Shown: positions 1 to 10,730 of the stretch, piece after piece
Numbering within the stretch: the stretch's first letter is position 1
Layout of the letters: each line of letters opens with the position of its first letter
From: Panagrolaimus kolymaensis
Lineage: Eukaryota; Nematoda; Chromadorea; Rhabditida; Panagrolaimidae
NCBI GenBank assembly: GCA_028622995.1
Contig: JAJQJQ010000020.1
Location: 682,001 to 746,000, forward strand
Direction: 5' to 3'
DNA: 64,000 bases
Notes under the pieces: generated by a model
The model's database searches: none
Told to the model about the DNA's origin: nothing
What the model saw: the letters and a program-made list of their open reading frames with translations, nothing else
Made by a program: the position numbers and the translations under genes

Positions 1-176
1 TCCCCTTTGATAATTTTTTAGAATTCCTAAAAGCAGGTCTACTCTCTAGGGTTCTCAAAAAATACCTTAATGTGTAAAATGTCCACGTTTTGATTGTAAA
101 AATGTAACGGTTTCGAAGATTGTTTGTTTGTATGTTTAGTTTGAGGGACTTACCGAAGGTAAGGCCCCAATGTTCT

Positions 177-209
177 TGTCACATATTTAAAGTAACAAAT
201 ACTAAAAAA
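177..209. repeat. 33-bp inverted repeat, left copy (mate at 7156-7188)
   Basis: This 33-bp stretch matches positions 7156-7188 exactly on the opposite strand, and similarity continues weakly beyond it. The core reads CACATATTTAAAGTAACAAA. The two copies bracket the repeat-rich, gene-poor 7-kb left part of the window, including the Helitron remnant. They may be two copies of a dispersed repeat or the edges of an old composite insertion. No target-site duplication was found. Confidence 0.6.
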
Positions 210-230
210 AGTTAAAAGACATGATTATAA

Positions 231-486
231 TTAAATGACAATGAAAATACAAAACATTGAATATGCCTTTGGTGTAAGAGCTTCTGCGAGTTCATCGAGA
301 AAAATTTCATCTTTAGGAGGAGTATAATGAGCTTCTTGTACTGATAAATATGCAAGTACTTCAGCAAATCTATTTATAACATCCAATTGGGGAACTTAAA
401 TTTCAATAATTTAAGTTGCTTATGGTTTATCTTCATGAGCTGCTTCAAGAAAAATTTGAACTTGCTCAGGTAAAAGACGCATTTGA
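231..486 (-). pseudogene. Degenerate coding trace, unknown family
   Basis: On the minus strand one frame reads a plausible protein (RLLPEQVQIFLEAAHEDKP, then three TAA codons around 396-425, then PQLDVINRFAEVLAYL and a stop at 231). The composition looks like real protein, not low-complexity AT sequence. The three in-frame stops within about 30 bp suggest a decayed gene or an unrecognised intron. I do not recognise the family. It may belong with the coding trace just upstream at 605-868. Confidence 0.25.
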
Positions 487-604
487 CTTATTTGTTAGGA
501 AATTTTTGATTATCGTTAACTGTTCTACCCTTTATTGATATAACAATTTTTAAAAAGAAGTAGATAAAAAAGCTCAAGTTGTCAACATTAGTTTACGCTT
601 AAAA

Positions 605-868
605 TCAGTGATAATAACCTTGGTTTTGGTTTGCATAATCTTCACTTGCACCATCTAATTGTGAACCATGATTTTGATCACCCGGGATTTCGTAGTGATT
701 CTAAAATAAAATTTATAACTTGGTTTTTAGAAAATTAATGACTTACTGAAATCGAAAAACTTTCTTTTTCGACAATGGTTTCAAAGCTCAATTCTGGTTT
801 ACTAATTAATGATTGCTTCCCAAGGAAGAGAAAGGGACAATTTATTGAAATCACCTGGCACCTTTTCT
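605..868 (-). other. Possible 3' exons of an unknown minus-strand gene
   Basis: A 46-bp stretch (701-746) has nematode intron form on the minus strand: GTAAGT at the start and ATTTTAG at the end. It joins two open segments in one frame. The upstream segment includes LISKPELSFETIVEKESF, and the downstream one includes HYEIPGDQNHGSQLDG and ends in TGA at 605-607. No domain is recognised and no start codon was found, so this is at most the tail of a gene or a gene relic. Confidence 0.3.
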
Positions 869-1367
869 TTTTCCTTTCCGCCGACTTACACTGTCTCTTG
901 AACTTTAATTTTTTTTTTACAAGACAAATTTGCCTTTGAATGAGCTTTTTTGAACTCAGACGTCAAAAAAAAATATTGCGCTTTTCTACTCTTTTCGTCA
1001 GATCCTTTTTTCCAAACCAAAAAAAATAATGCTTTTAAACCAATTTTTTCTCTTGAAAAATTTAAGTGTGGCTAATAATATTATTTTGTTGGTGCAAACA
1101 AACAATACGACCAATGTAGAATAGTTTTTACTCACTTTCCATTCACTCATTATTTTTTTCTTTTTACCAATTAAAGGTAGCTCTTTTCAAGGAGAATGAA
1201 AGCAATAAAAAAAATGCTTATGCAGAACATGTATCAATGAAAGGCATCAGAAAAGCCAATGTTTTGCCACAATTTTATTGTGCTTTCTTATTAACTTAGC
1301 CTTAATTTAATCCATTTTTGTCTTTAAGAGTTTTCAAGCTCGACTTTCAAATAGTTATGGTTCCAGT

Positions 1368-1637
1368 ATGCGAAAAGAGATATATTGGTATTTAATACTT
1401 TTAAAACTTGTTACTATAAAAGTTTATGATAGCTTGCATTGGAATTTTGCGCCAGTTTATGAACACTTAAAAATGATTGTTGAAGCTTATGTGAATATGC
1501 GTTTCGAATATGAACACAAATATGATACTGTAAATTTACAGCTTAATGGATATGAAGTTCACATTTGTCGCATGGCAGAAGAAATATGTTTTAACGGTGA
1601 AAATAGGTTTTTTGTGGCATTCCATGCACTTAAATAA
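1368..1637 (+). CDS. Hypothetical 89-aa ORF
   Basis: A single open frame with an ATG start and no recognisable domain. Its product is rich in aromatic residues (EIYWYLILL near the start, HWNFAPVYEHLK around residue 25). It lies 150 bp upstream of the first Helitron-like coding traces, so it could be an exon fragment of that element or a chance ORF. There is no clear splice structure, and I would not assign a function. Confidence 0.25.
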   Translation: MRKEIYWYLILLKLVTIKVYDSLHWNFAPVYEHLKMIVEAYVNMRFEYEHKYDTVNLQLNGYEVHICRMAEEICFNGENRFFVAFHALK

Positions 1638-2289
1638 AGAGCTTGAGTTCAAGTAATTCTCCTCGCTTTTGATGGAATCTTAAATGATTGGCCATAAATT
1701 GATCAACACTCAAGCGATTTTGTAGATTCAATAGAGTATTTAGATATATTTAATACAAATTAACAAAATAAAAACTGCGATGATAATGTGATTGCTGAAG
1801 TTAGAGTTGAGCAAGATAAAGTACCAATGACATTATATGCAATTAGCAAAGTAAAAAATAATCTTAAACATCAAAATGCTGTGATGATGCGGCTTCGTCG
1901 TGAAAATGAAACAAATGGAGAAAAACGTGAAAGATGGGATAGCGCATAGCAGACTTAAAGAAATTACAAAAATTGAACCCTAACAAGCTTTGGATAAAGT
2001 TAAATATAAAAGGCGATGTGTGCCTTAAATTATAAAACATATTGTGAAAAGAGCTGGAGCTTGTTTTAAAAATGTTAATCTTATTTATTACGAGAAAGGA
2101 TTAAATTTGTATTCATTAGTAAAGCCGAATATTTTAAACAAGAAAAACGGCAACCAGATGGAATCTGTAATTTATGTTGTCGACTATGTAAAATAATTCT
2201 TGATTCATCAGTTGATGGTTATCCCAAAGATTTCTAAATGTTTATGAAGAAGCTAGTATAATAAATAAAAGCTTAGTATAAAACTTACA

Positions 2290-4411
2290 TACTAATATTC
2301 GTAATTATAACACGAGCCATTGTTTGCACAGATGCATCCAAAACATGTTACCATACATACTAGCATTAAAACATCAAGGAAGAGTTTTGCACATAATGAA
2401 TCGAATTTTTTATTCAAGTAACAAAGCCAATGCATTTGACGATCAACTTTATATTCTTGACAGTCATGAAGCAATAAAAAAAAGAATGAATGCTCCTACC
2501 AATTTGGAAGCGAATTTGGATGAAAATTTTATGGGAATGATTGATAAAGCTATGAGGGAACATAAAGTTAATGTGCAAAGTTTTGTAATGTTAAAGGAAA
2601 AAACTGAAAGAGATAAAGATGAAAAAGAAGCTAATAATGAATCCATTCAGCATTTAAAGTTAATTTTTGCTAATAAAGCTAATGCAAAAAGGAATTATGA
2701 TGCAGTTGTTGCTTCTGAAGTTGCAATGGTTTATAAACCAGGTCCAAATGGTGAAATACAAAAAGAAGATATTGTTATTTTAAAAAGAAATAATGATGGT
2801 GAATTCCAAAATGAATTTTTGAAAGATGGTGATAGTCGAACTGAACCTTTAGTTTATCCTTTATTTTACCCATCTGGAACAAGAGAATTTTTTGAATATG
2901 GAAAAGAAAAAATCAAGATGATTTAAATTCAAAAAAATTAACTGAGCGTGAATATCATGCTTATAAATATCATGTCAGAGATGAAAAATCTAATGGCTTT
3001 AATCCTTTGCATAATGGAGGAAAACTGTTTTTTCAACATATGTGTGATTCATGGGCAAAAACCGAAAGTGACCGATTGAATTATTTGAGATTTAATCAAA
3101 ATAAAATTAGATCTGCAAATTACACTGATTTACAAGAAAGATTAGATAAAAAAAGCAGCTAAAGATGATAAAATGCCTGGAAGTATAAAAGTTTTGCCAA
3201 GTTCTTCTTTTTACGGAGAACCTCGATATTTACGTGAATTTTGTTCTGATGCTATCACAATGGTTGATGAATTTGGAAATCCAACATGTTTGACAACAAT
3301 GACTGTAAACCCAGAGGATGCAGATATCTTAGAAAATTTATATCATGATCAAAAGGCATGGGAAAGACCTGATGTATTTAATAATGCCTTTTACCAAAAA
3401 TTAAAAGAATTAATTCGATTGTTTAAAGAAGAAGAAATTTATGGACCATGTGATGCATATGTATGTGTTGTTGAATTTCAAAAAAGAGGTTTACCTCATG
3501 TACATTGTGCATTTTTCTTAAAGGAAAAATGGGATACACCTGAAAAAGTTGATGCATATGTTAAAGCTGAATTGCCGCCAATGTCGCAGGAAGAAGAAGC
3601 CGATAAAGCTGGAGTTCTTTTTGATAAAGAATATGCGGAATCGGTTAAAAAATTTATGATTCATACTCCATGTGGTGTTTATAATAAAAATGCTCCATGC
3701 ATGGTTGATGGAAAATGTAAACGAAGATTTTCAAATGAATTTTTTGAAGAAACTTTAATGGATAATGATGGTTTTACTAAGCCAAATAATGGACGATCAT
3801 TTAAAATGAAAGTAAAAGGAAATGAAATCGATGTTGATAATCGATGGGTTGTTCCTCATAATTAGGGATGGCATCGGGCCGAGTCGGCCCGAAAAAGCCC
3901 GGCCGGGCCAGGCCTTTTTCTTTTGGGCCCGGGCTTAAACTTTAAAAAAATAACAAGGTTTTTTATTTTTTTGTTCGAGGTCGATAATCTTTTTGAGATC
4001 AAAACTAAATGAGTTTATAATTTTGTTATCATTTTATTTAAAAATATTTGATTTTTAAACCATTTTGCTATTACTTTTTTCCTAACTTATTGAATTAATA
4101 AAATACAAAAAATATGTTAAAAGATGAATCATTGTTTAATAACAATAAAAAGGAGAAAAATTGGAATTTAAGACATTTTTAAAAAAAATTTCAGTTTTTA
4201 ATAAAAAGCCCGGGCCGGGCCTAATTTTGCTGGGCCCGGGCCGGGCCTAATTTTGCTGGGCCCGGGCCGGGCCTGAAAAATTCCGGCCCGAGCCATCCCT
4301 ACTCATAATCCATATCCACGCCACCTATTTGAAAATGTGTTTGTGGTTTGTCACATCTATTTTTTACCTTATGATGTTGGGTGTCTATGGATTGGAAATT
4401 GGATGAAATGA
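2290..4411 (+). pseudogene. Helitron Rep/HUH protein, broken
   Basis: Helitron proteins nick DNA with a rolling-circle Rep (HUH) domain fused to a Pif1-type helicase. Visible here are the family's N-terminal signature (NIRNYN near 2299, DQLYILD near 2446, VYPLFYPSG near 2860) and the Rep core (VVEFQKRGLPHVHCAFF near 3468), whose H-V-H is the metal-binding HUH motif. The frame shifts in two A-runs: one A appears missing near 2911 and one extra near 3150. At 3862 the reading frame is cut by a 439-bp miniature element; sequence beyond 4302 continues the frame (PYPRHLFENV) to a stop at 4409. The helicase region is absent. It was probably once active and is now dead. Confidence 0.75.
3863..4301. 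mobile_element. hAT-like miniature element (MITE) inside the Helitron
   Basis: The element begins TAGGGATGGC and ends with its exact inverse GCCATCCCTA. It is flanked by a perfect 8-bp direct duplication, CTCATAAT (3855-3862 and 4302-4309), which is the hallmark of hAT transposition. Just inside the ends are GC-rich blocks built from GCCCGGGCCGGGCC, repeated at the right side, around an AT-rich centre. There is no coding capacity. It landed in the Helitron Rep frame, so it is younger than the Helitron. Confidence 0.85.
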
Positions 4412-4637
4412 ATGAAATGAGCGACCTCATCTCCCGGAGGCGCATCATATGAGAGATACGCACTTTTTAAGGTGTACCTTGCAAAAAGAATGAAAAAAAT
4501 GATGAATAAAAAAATTGCATAAAATTATTTTAATGTGAAAATGCATTTTGAGAATGAAAAAATTTTTGCTTTAGTTACACGAAAAAGAAGTGGTGAAGAG
4601 CGGTCGTTGGGTTTCAAAAACTTTAAATAATAATGTT

Positions 4638-4905
4638 AAAGATCTAGGACCCAAAAAATTTACGATCCAATAATCCAAAAATTAAAAATCCAAGAACCCG
4701 AAAAAATGAGGATCCAATAATCCAAAAAATGAAAGAACCAAGAACCCAAAAAAAAAGATCCAAGAACCAAATTATGTAAGATCCAAGATCCTGAAAAATT
4801 AAAGATCCAAGAATCCGAAAATTTAGAATCTAATAACTTAAAAAAATAAGGATCCAATAATCTGAAAACAAAGGATCCAAGAATCTAAAAATTGAGGATC
4901 TTATT
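4638..4905 (+). repeat. Degenerate tandem repeat, unit about 25-30 bp
   Basis: The unit GATCCAAGAACCC-AAAAAA recurs roughly ten times with substitutions (GATCCAATAATCC, GATCCAAGATCCTG, GATCCAAGAATCTG and so on). The 65-residue minus-strand ORF it opens (FSGSWIFNF-like repeats) is a by-product of the repeat and not a gene. Confidence 0.7.
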
Positions 4906-5219
4906 ACAGGAAATAAAATGAATCAAAGAAAATTTTGCATGAATGTGGATTTTTTTAAATGAAAGCGTGATTGTGAATGAAAATTTTTGCATTTTATTTC
5001 ATGATGAGATGAGAAAAGAAGGGGATAAAAATATCGAAAGATCCAAATAAAGAAAAAGTCCTAAATATAACCAAAGAAAATTATTAAAGGGGATATTTTA
5101 TAATATGTTTTAAAAATCATAAAGAAGTGAAGTGCTTAAGGAAAATAAAAAAGTATGACTATCTTTTGTTAGTAAGATATAAAGCCCTTATCGCTAGAAA
5201 GAAAAGTTTAAAATGTTGG

Positions 5220-5247
5220 GCATGGTGGCCCGATAGGGCCACCATGC
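5220..5247. other. Perfect 12-bp hairpin, GATA loop
   Basis: GCATGGTGGCCC, a 4-base GATA loop, then the exact reverse complement GGGCCACCATGC. The stem is far more GC-rich than its surroundings. No gene uses it visibly. It could be an RNA hairpin, a cruciform or the end of a small element. Confidence 0.6.
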
Positions 5248-5342
5248 AAAAACTTAATTATTTATAGTTTGAAGATCTTTTAGAAGATGAAAGTTGTGGA
5301 GGTGTAATAGTTCTCAATCGATAAAAGAAAAACTTTAATAAA

Positions 5343-5380
5343 ACAAGCAAAAGCCCTCGCGTAGCGAGGGCTTTGCTTGT
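5343..5380. other. 17-18-bp hairpin with three-base loop
   Basis: ACAAGCAAAAGCCCTCGC, a GTA loop, then the inverse with one A bulged out. It lies 95 bp past the 12-bp hairpin and 60 bp before the 3' end of a small minus-strand ORF. It resembles a bacterial-style terminator in shape, but no poly-T run follows. It is more likely a foldback repeat. Confidence 0.6.
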
Positions 5381-5442
5381 TAATTAAAATATTTCAAATC
5401 ACGCATAAATGTTGAAGCAGTAAATTCAATTCGAACAGTTTT

Positions 5443-5628
5443 TTATCTTTTTAAATATATGTTTAAAGGCGATGATCGAATTTCCGCATCGGTGAAAGAA
5501 CCAAAAATTAATTTAGTAAATTTTTGATCCTTGGGTGATTCGACAAATTCAAAATGATTATGTGGTTCAAAGAATTTTTTAAGTTGTTTTGGATTCATTT
5601 CAACATCTATGTTTCTTTTATTATCCAT
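5443..5628 (-). CDS. Hypothetical 61-aa protein
   Basis: An ATG-initiated single-exon ORF, polar and charged (MDNKRNIDVEMNPKQL at the start, FTDAEIRSSPLN near the end), not low-complexity. A perfect 14-bp palindrome ATGTTACGTAACAT lies immediately upstream of the start codon. No domain is recognised. It could be the last exon of a gene, a small protein or chance. Confidence 0.25.
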   Translation of the reverse strand: MDNKRNIDVEMNPKQLKKFFEPHNHFEFVESPKDQKFTKLIFGSFTDAEIRSSPLNIYLKR

Positions 5629-5639
5629 ATGTTACGTAA

Positions 5640-6866
5640 CATTTTTAAGGATGGAGCAATAATATCGCGTGGATTATGTTAGATTTGTCTCTAACAACAT
5701 TTCCTCTTTAATTGAATTTTGTTAATGATTCATTTTATTTATGACTAAACGCGAGAAGCAGATCTTTAACTGGTACTTGCTGTCTGTCTACCCGGAAACC
5801 GGAAATAAGCTATTCATCAATTTTAGCTGTATTTTTATCGGTATAAAAGCTGAACCATTTTCCTATCATTCATGCTTAGTTTCTCTTAACCTATTTTATC
5901 ATTTTTGTATTTATAACTTTAAATAAATCGAATTATATTAATTTATTCTTAATTTAGATTCCGAGGGAAACATTGGGATCTAACAGATTAACTTCAATGG
6001 TAAAGTCAGGGATAATAATGGAGTGAAGAATAATTTTTGTCGCTTCGGATGGAAGAATATCAGCAGCAGTTGTTTGAGTGGCTATTAAAGCAGATAAACA
6101 GTGGAGAAGTTGAGCAAATAAAAATGTAAAAAAGGATATAAATGACATTGAAATAAATTTTAATAATGAAAAGAGTTGTTGTTGTTATTGTGGCATGTCA
6201 TATTTATTTTTCAATGCTTGCTTTGTGGATAACAATGGACTCCGTTAATTTATTTTTGATTTTAAGGCATATTAGAATAACTTATTTGGCTACTAATTTC
6301 TATGAAATAAACATAAACTAAAAGCACCAAAAACGCAAGCATCAAATCCTAAAAATAGCCGTTTTGAAATAAAGCTCAATCCATTATGATTGTGTTTCGA
6401 AGGTGAAATAATAAGGCACATAATCGCGATGCATCCAGTATGGGTATGAAATCCTTTGGCAAACAGCAATGAAAAATAAACGTCCAGAAACATAGCTATA
6501 ATTTCCACTACTTCCACATGATTGATTGAATGTAGTTGGGATGGTGAACCTAATGAACTTCCAAATGTGAAGAAACTGTTGAAATTTTGGAAAGTTTAAT
6601 TATATCCTTTCCAATTCATTAAAAACCATTGATTGATTTATCACTAATGTATGATTGAGTTTTACCACCACCAAGTCCAGCTGATTTAATTCAAATACAT
6701 CTTGAATTTGGGAATGATGCTAACTAGCAAAAGAAAGTCAAACCTACATTTCCAGACATTTATTAAAAATAATTATTGCTTAAAACAACACAAAAGTAAA
6801 TTTGGTAACAATCGAAATCATGCTTTATATTTGAAAAAAAATAATTAATAGTAGTAAGTAGAAAAA
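5640..6866. other. No confident gene
   Basis: Several short open frames exist on both strands (for example two overlapping minus-strand frames at 6293-6600). None has an ATG plus good splice signals or a recognisable domain. Nothing else stands out. Confidence 0.5.
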
Positions 6867-7108
6867 ATGCTTGCGGAACTGCAAAAGAAGCTCCAACCCT
6901 TACTTCCAGCAAAGCCATTATTCCAGCAACTATCTCCAAGAACTAGTGAGTTTTTTCTTTTTTAAGTGGCAGTTATAAAGATTTTAATTTATTACAAACA
7001 TTAATGTACTTTATATTTTTTTGTCAACCAATTCGACTACATCGCCCTGCAGTTAACACTTTCCATAGTCAACCATTTCCAAGAGTTAATAAGTCTTTTC
7101 TTGTTTAA
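6867..7108 (+). CDS. Possible two-exon small protein (44 aa)
   Basis: Exon 1 runs from ATG at 6867 to 6945 and ends at a consensus donor GTGAGT. Exon 2 (7053-7108) follows CCCTGCAG, keeps the frame and ends in TAA. The two exons encode similar proline/glutamine-rich pieces (KPLFQQLSPRT and HSQPFPRV), and the DNA around both donors is also similar, so the locus looks like a small internal duplication. It lies about 400 bp upstream of the mut-7-like gene and might be an unannotated 5' part of it, though no joining exon was found. No family is recognised. Confidence 0.3.
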
Positions 7109-7506
7109 GAAGTACTTATATAAACCTTTTAAATTTTTACAATGCGCTTTTTAAATTTTTTAGTATTTGTTACTTTAAATATGTGACATTTGTAATAAAA
7201 ATATAAATAAAATTTGAATAAAAATCAGTTGAAAAGCAAAAAAAGAAAATATCGCGAACTTGCACAATTTTTTTATGGTCTCGAAGCGAAAATAAACATC
7301 GCGACTTCGCGACGTCGCGAACTTTCACAAAAGCCCAAAAACGCGGTTTATACTGAATCTCAGCACGAAAGTATACTGTACTCCGCGTCTGAATTCGTGA
7401 GCTTTATAGGTAAATGAAAGCAAACAAAAAATTCATTCATTTCATTTATTTTTCAATTGTGTTTGTATCGAACAAATCGACGACAAAAATCTTTATCATT
7501 GCAAGT

Positions 7507-10500
7507 ATGCAGTATTTTCAAGATAAAATCATCGATATTATTGAGAGCCATCCAGCAAATCTTGCGAATGCTGTTGATAAAATCATCATGATAGTTTACA
7601 CTAAAACTGAAGAATGTCCACCAGATATTTTACGTCAAAGAACTTTCATCATGTGGGCTTTGGTTGATGCGCTTCGTATTGATCCTACTCTTCGATCAAG
7701 TGTTAACACGATTATGGAACAAATTGGATTCTGCTGCAAAAAAGTTCTTGAAATCAAAAGTGAAGAATACGTTGCGAAATTAACACAGACTCCATTTACT
7801 TGTGAAAAATTGACTGTAAGTGATTTCTTTTACTTATTTTTTTTAACACGCTTTCATATTATTTTAGGAAGAAACCTTGGCTATGATTCTCAAAGTTAGG
7901 CCTAAAAAGTTTGTTCCTGCTATTCGTGCTTTGTACAATATCGCTGATGAAAACTCTGAAATGGCCTCTACAATGAAAAAATATTTAAAGAATTCAATTC
8001 GTAATGTTCCTGAACTTGTTGTACAATGGATTGAAGCTTTTGAACTTTATGAATTTAAAGATATTTTCCTCACTGAATTGACCGTATCGATTCTTCTCAA
8101 CGGATGTGATATCAAAGCTTTACTTTTTCCTGATCCGAAAGATCGTCATCGACAATGGGTTCAAAAAGTTGTTGAAATGCTTGATAAAACTTTGGAACAA
8201 CGGCCATATGCTCGTTCACTACACATTCAAGAACTCTATGGTAAATTCTCCGACATCGATATTTGTAAAATTATTTCCAAATATGCACAAGAAAGTAATT
8301 TGAACATGGTTTCTTATTGTCCTTATACTGTTTTAAAAAGGCGAATGCAAGATTTTGTCTATATTTTACATCAAAAAACTACGGAAGAACGACAAAATTT
8401 AACCATGGTAAGTTTTTTCCTATCTTAACATATTTATAAAAATGATATTTTTAGCAAGTTATTAAAGAATTCGACCAACTTAATCCACGCGATGTCATTC
8501 GAGCTCTAAGAGTTTATGAATCCAAAGAAACGTATGCTGGTATAGCTTTTGGTGAAATCTACAGATTAACTCCAGAAGAATTGTGTAAAATCAACGCTGA
8601 GTACAATGAAATATCTAAATGGGCTCGTGCAGATATTGATGAAAAGATTAGAGAATTAAAGCTTACTCTGGGTAATAGCAACTACATCGATACTTTGGCT
8701 CTTGAAGATGGAAAATTTCAAATTTATCTCATCGACGATGCAACAAAATTCTCGTTCGCTTTAAAAATGCTCCAAGAAGCTGATATGGTCGCTTTTGATG
8801 TTGAAGCAGGTTATGTCTGTCAAAGCATCGATAGTAGGCCAAAGTATGTTTTAGTTTTTCTAATGACATAATAAGCCTTTATTTTTAGCGCTGATCTCAT
8901 TCAAATGGCAATAAAAGAGTGTGTTCTTCTTATTGATATATTTTCTTTAAAGAAAACAATTTCTGAAGAACATCTCAAAATCTTTTTTGAAGTCTTTTTT
9001 GATCCTAATTTAAAGCGTATTGGTTTCGATATAAAATCTGATTTGGATTATCTTCGTCAAACTTTTCCATGGTTATCAGAATATTTCCATCTTCGACAAC
9101 CCGCTGTTTATTGCTTGCAGACATTTATCAAGATCGTGAGTGTATCTTTCACACCTTTATTCTTGTGTATTTTTCATTTTAGGTTTCTAAAAATACTGAA
9201 TATCATGAATATTTTCCTGTGATTTCCACTCCTTCATTAAGCCAAGTAGTCGAAAAATGGTTAAATAAAACGATATCGAAAAAGGAAAGAACTGGAAATT
9301 GGCAACTTCGTCCTTTGACTCAAGTTCAGATGGTAAGTTTTATTTGAATTTATTTTTGAAGCAAATTCTAGGAATTAATTTCTTGTTCATTAACACTTTC
9401 TTATTTAGACTTATGCTGCTATAGATGCAAAGTACACGCTTGAAGCCTTCGTTTATGCCAACCTTGAACTGTAAGTATTCATTTTTCCGCAATCAAATGT
9501 TTTTATAATAACTTCATTATTTATAGGAAAAAGCGTGGTCTTGATATTGATGAAGTCAAATTTCTTCTCTCTCCTAGAGATGTTGATTACAAGGGAGGTG
9601 TCAAAGGAAAGTTGACGAAAGAAACTATTCAAGAAATCTTGGAAGTCATTGGAAAAAAAGCAGAAGAATTGAATGCGAAGTTCCACAATCTTACATCTCC
9701 TGAACTTATCACCATTGTTGTTGATTTTCCATTTCTTTTCCTTACACCTTTGCTTCGACGTTTGGGATACAAAACGTATGATCAACGTGATGAAGAAGGC
9801 GGAGAAAAATTTTCAAGAGAACAGTGTATTCAAAAACTTTCATCTTATTTACGTGATCGTTTGGCTGATGCAACAATTCGTCGTTGTTTCCTTTTATGCG
9901 ATGCAAAAGCCGCTCATAAAGTTAGTTTTGTTTTCTTTCTTTTTATGCTATTTATAACTTTTTAGTTCGAAGTTGAATCTGATATTGGTGGTGCTACGAT
10001 TATTACGACTCCTTTAATTGAACTTGAAAGTAGTATTATTTCCAATATTATGGAATTTACTCAAAGTGTTGTTGATCTCACAGATGTTTTAAATCGATGC
10101 AGTGGATGCTCAAAGACGACTTCGTGTTTGAAAGTTGGTGCAAATGTCTATCGTGTTATTTATATTCATTATGCTCGTGTTAAACAATTCATCCACAAAC
10201 TAAAGCTTACCGAAGATAACTATGATGAAATTCTTAAAAATTTGATTGAAACAAAAGTAGTTAAAGTCGTAGGTGAATGGTTGTATTTTCGAGTTGATAA
10301 CGGCAGACTTGCTTTCGCTTTGTAAGTTTTCTTTTTTCCTTTTAACCTCTTTAAATTGTCATTTTATTTGCAGGGACGACCAAATTCAATGTAAAGTTAG
10401 AGTTAAGAGTGAAGAACCGTTCAAAAAAGAAGGAAAATACAAATGTGACACTGGTGTCTTCAACAGACTTGCTGATAATGAAGATGATGTCAATTTTTGT

Positions 10501-10524
10501 TATAAATGTTGTGTTTTCTTTTAA
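7507..10524 (+). CDS. mut-7: MUT-7/EXD3-like 3'-5' exonuclease
   Basis: A DEDDy (RNase D-type) exonuclease. In C. elegans MUT-7 acts in germline mutator foci for small-RNA amplification and transposon silencing. Nine exons are inferred (7507-7815, 7868-8407, 8455-8843, 8889-9135, 9183-9332, 9409-9470, 9527-9920, 9966-10321, 10374-10524), giving about 865 aa against about 910 in C. elegans. An alpha-helical N-terminal domain covers roughly 1-330. The exonuclease motifs are FDVEAG (about 396), GFDIKSDLDYL (about 460) and YAAID (about 547), keeping all four acidic residues. A Mut7-C-like domain starts near 605 (VVDFPFLFLTPLLRRLGY) and contains a CSGC pair. An in-frame ATG at 7414 is an alternative start. 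The next gene starts 206 bp downstream without an obvious AATAAA between, so an operon is possible. The orthologue versus EXD3-paralogue question is open. Confidence 0.85.
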
Positions 10525-10730
10525 ATTTGTTTTGTGTTTTGTAAAAATTATAAAAATGTTATGTTGAATTTTGTAGTATCATTGACATTGACAGAGGATT
10601 TTTGTTCCATTGAATACTATATACCCAGATTTAAAAATTTGTCTTTTTGTTATCACCGCATGTGTTAATTTTTAATGATTTTTGCATAAAGCTGAATGGA
10701 ACAAGTTATGCAAATGTTACAGATTTTCCA

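Larger units (their letters stand above)
1790..4411 (+). mobile_element. Helitron remnant (rolling-circle transposon)
   Basis: From about 1790 the plus strand carries broken coding traces (VEQDKVPMTLYAISKVKNN, then a lysine-rich stretch with stops). They run into a recognisable Helitron Rep N-terminal region near 2290. The element is interrupted at 3863 by a separate DNA element and cannot be followed past about 4411. No helicase part, no 3' hairpin and no CTRR end were seen, so only the 5' part survives or the rest lies elsewhere. Base composition does not differ from the host. Confidence 0.75.

Noticed and set aside
6293..6600. Two overlapping minus-strand open frames, one hydrophobic and one with CGSSGNYSYVSGR
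   Set aside because: Neither has an ATG with splice support, the frames overlap each other, and no domain is recognised.
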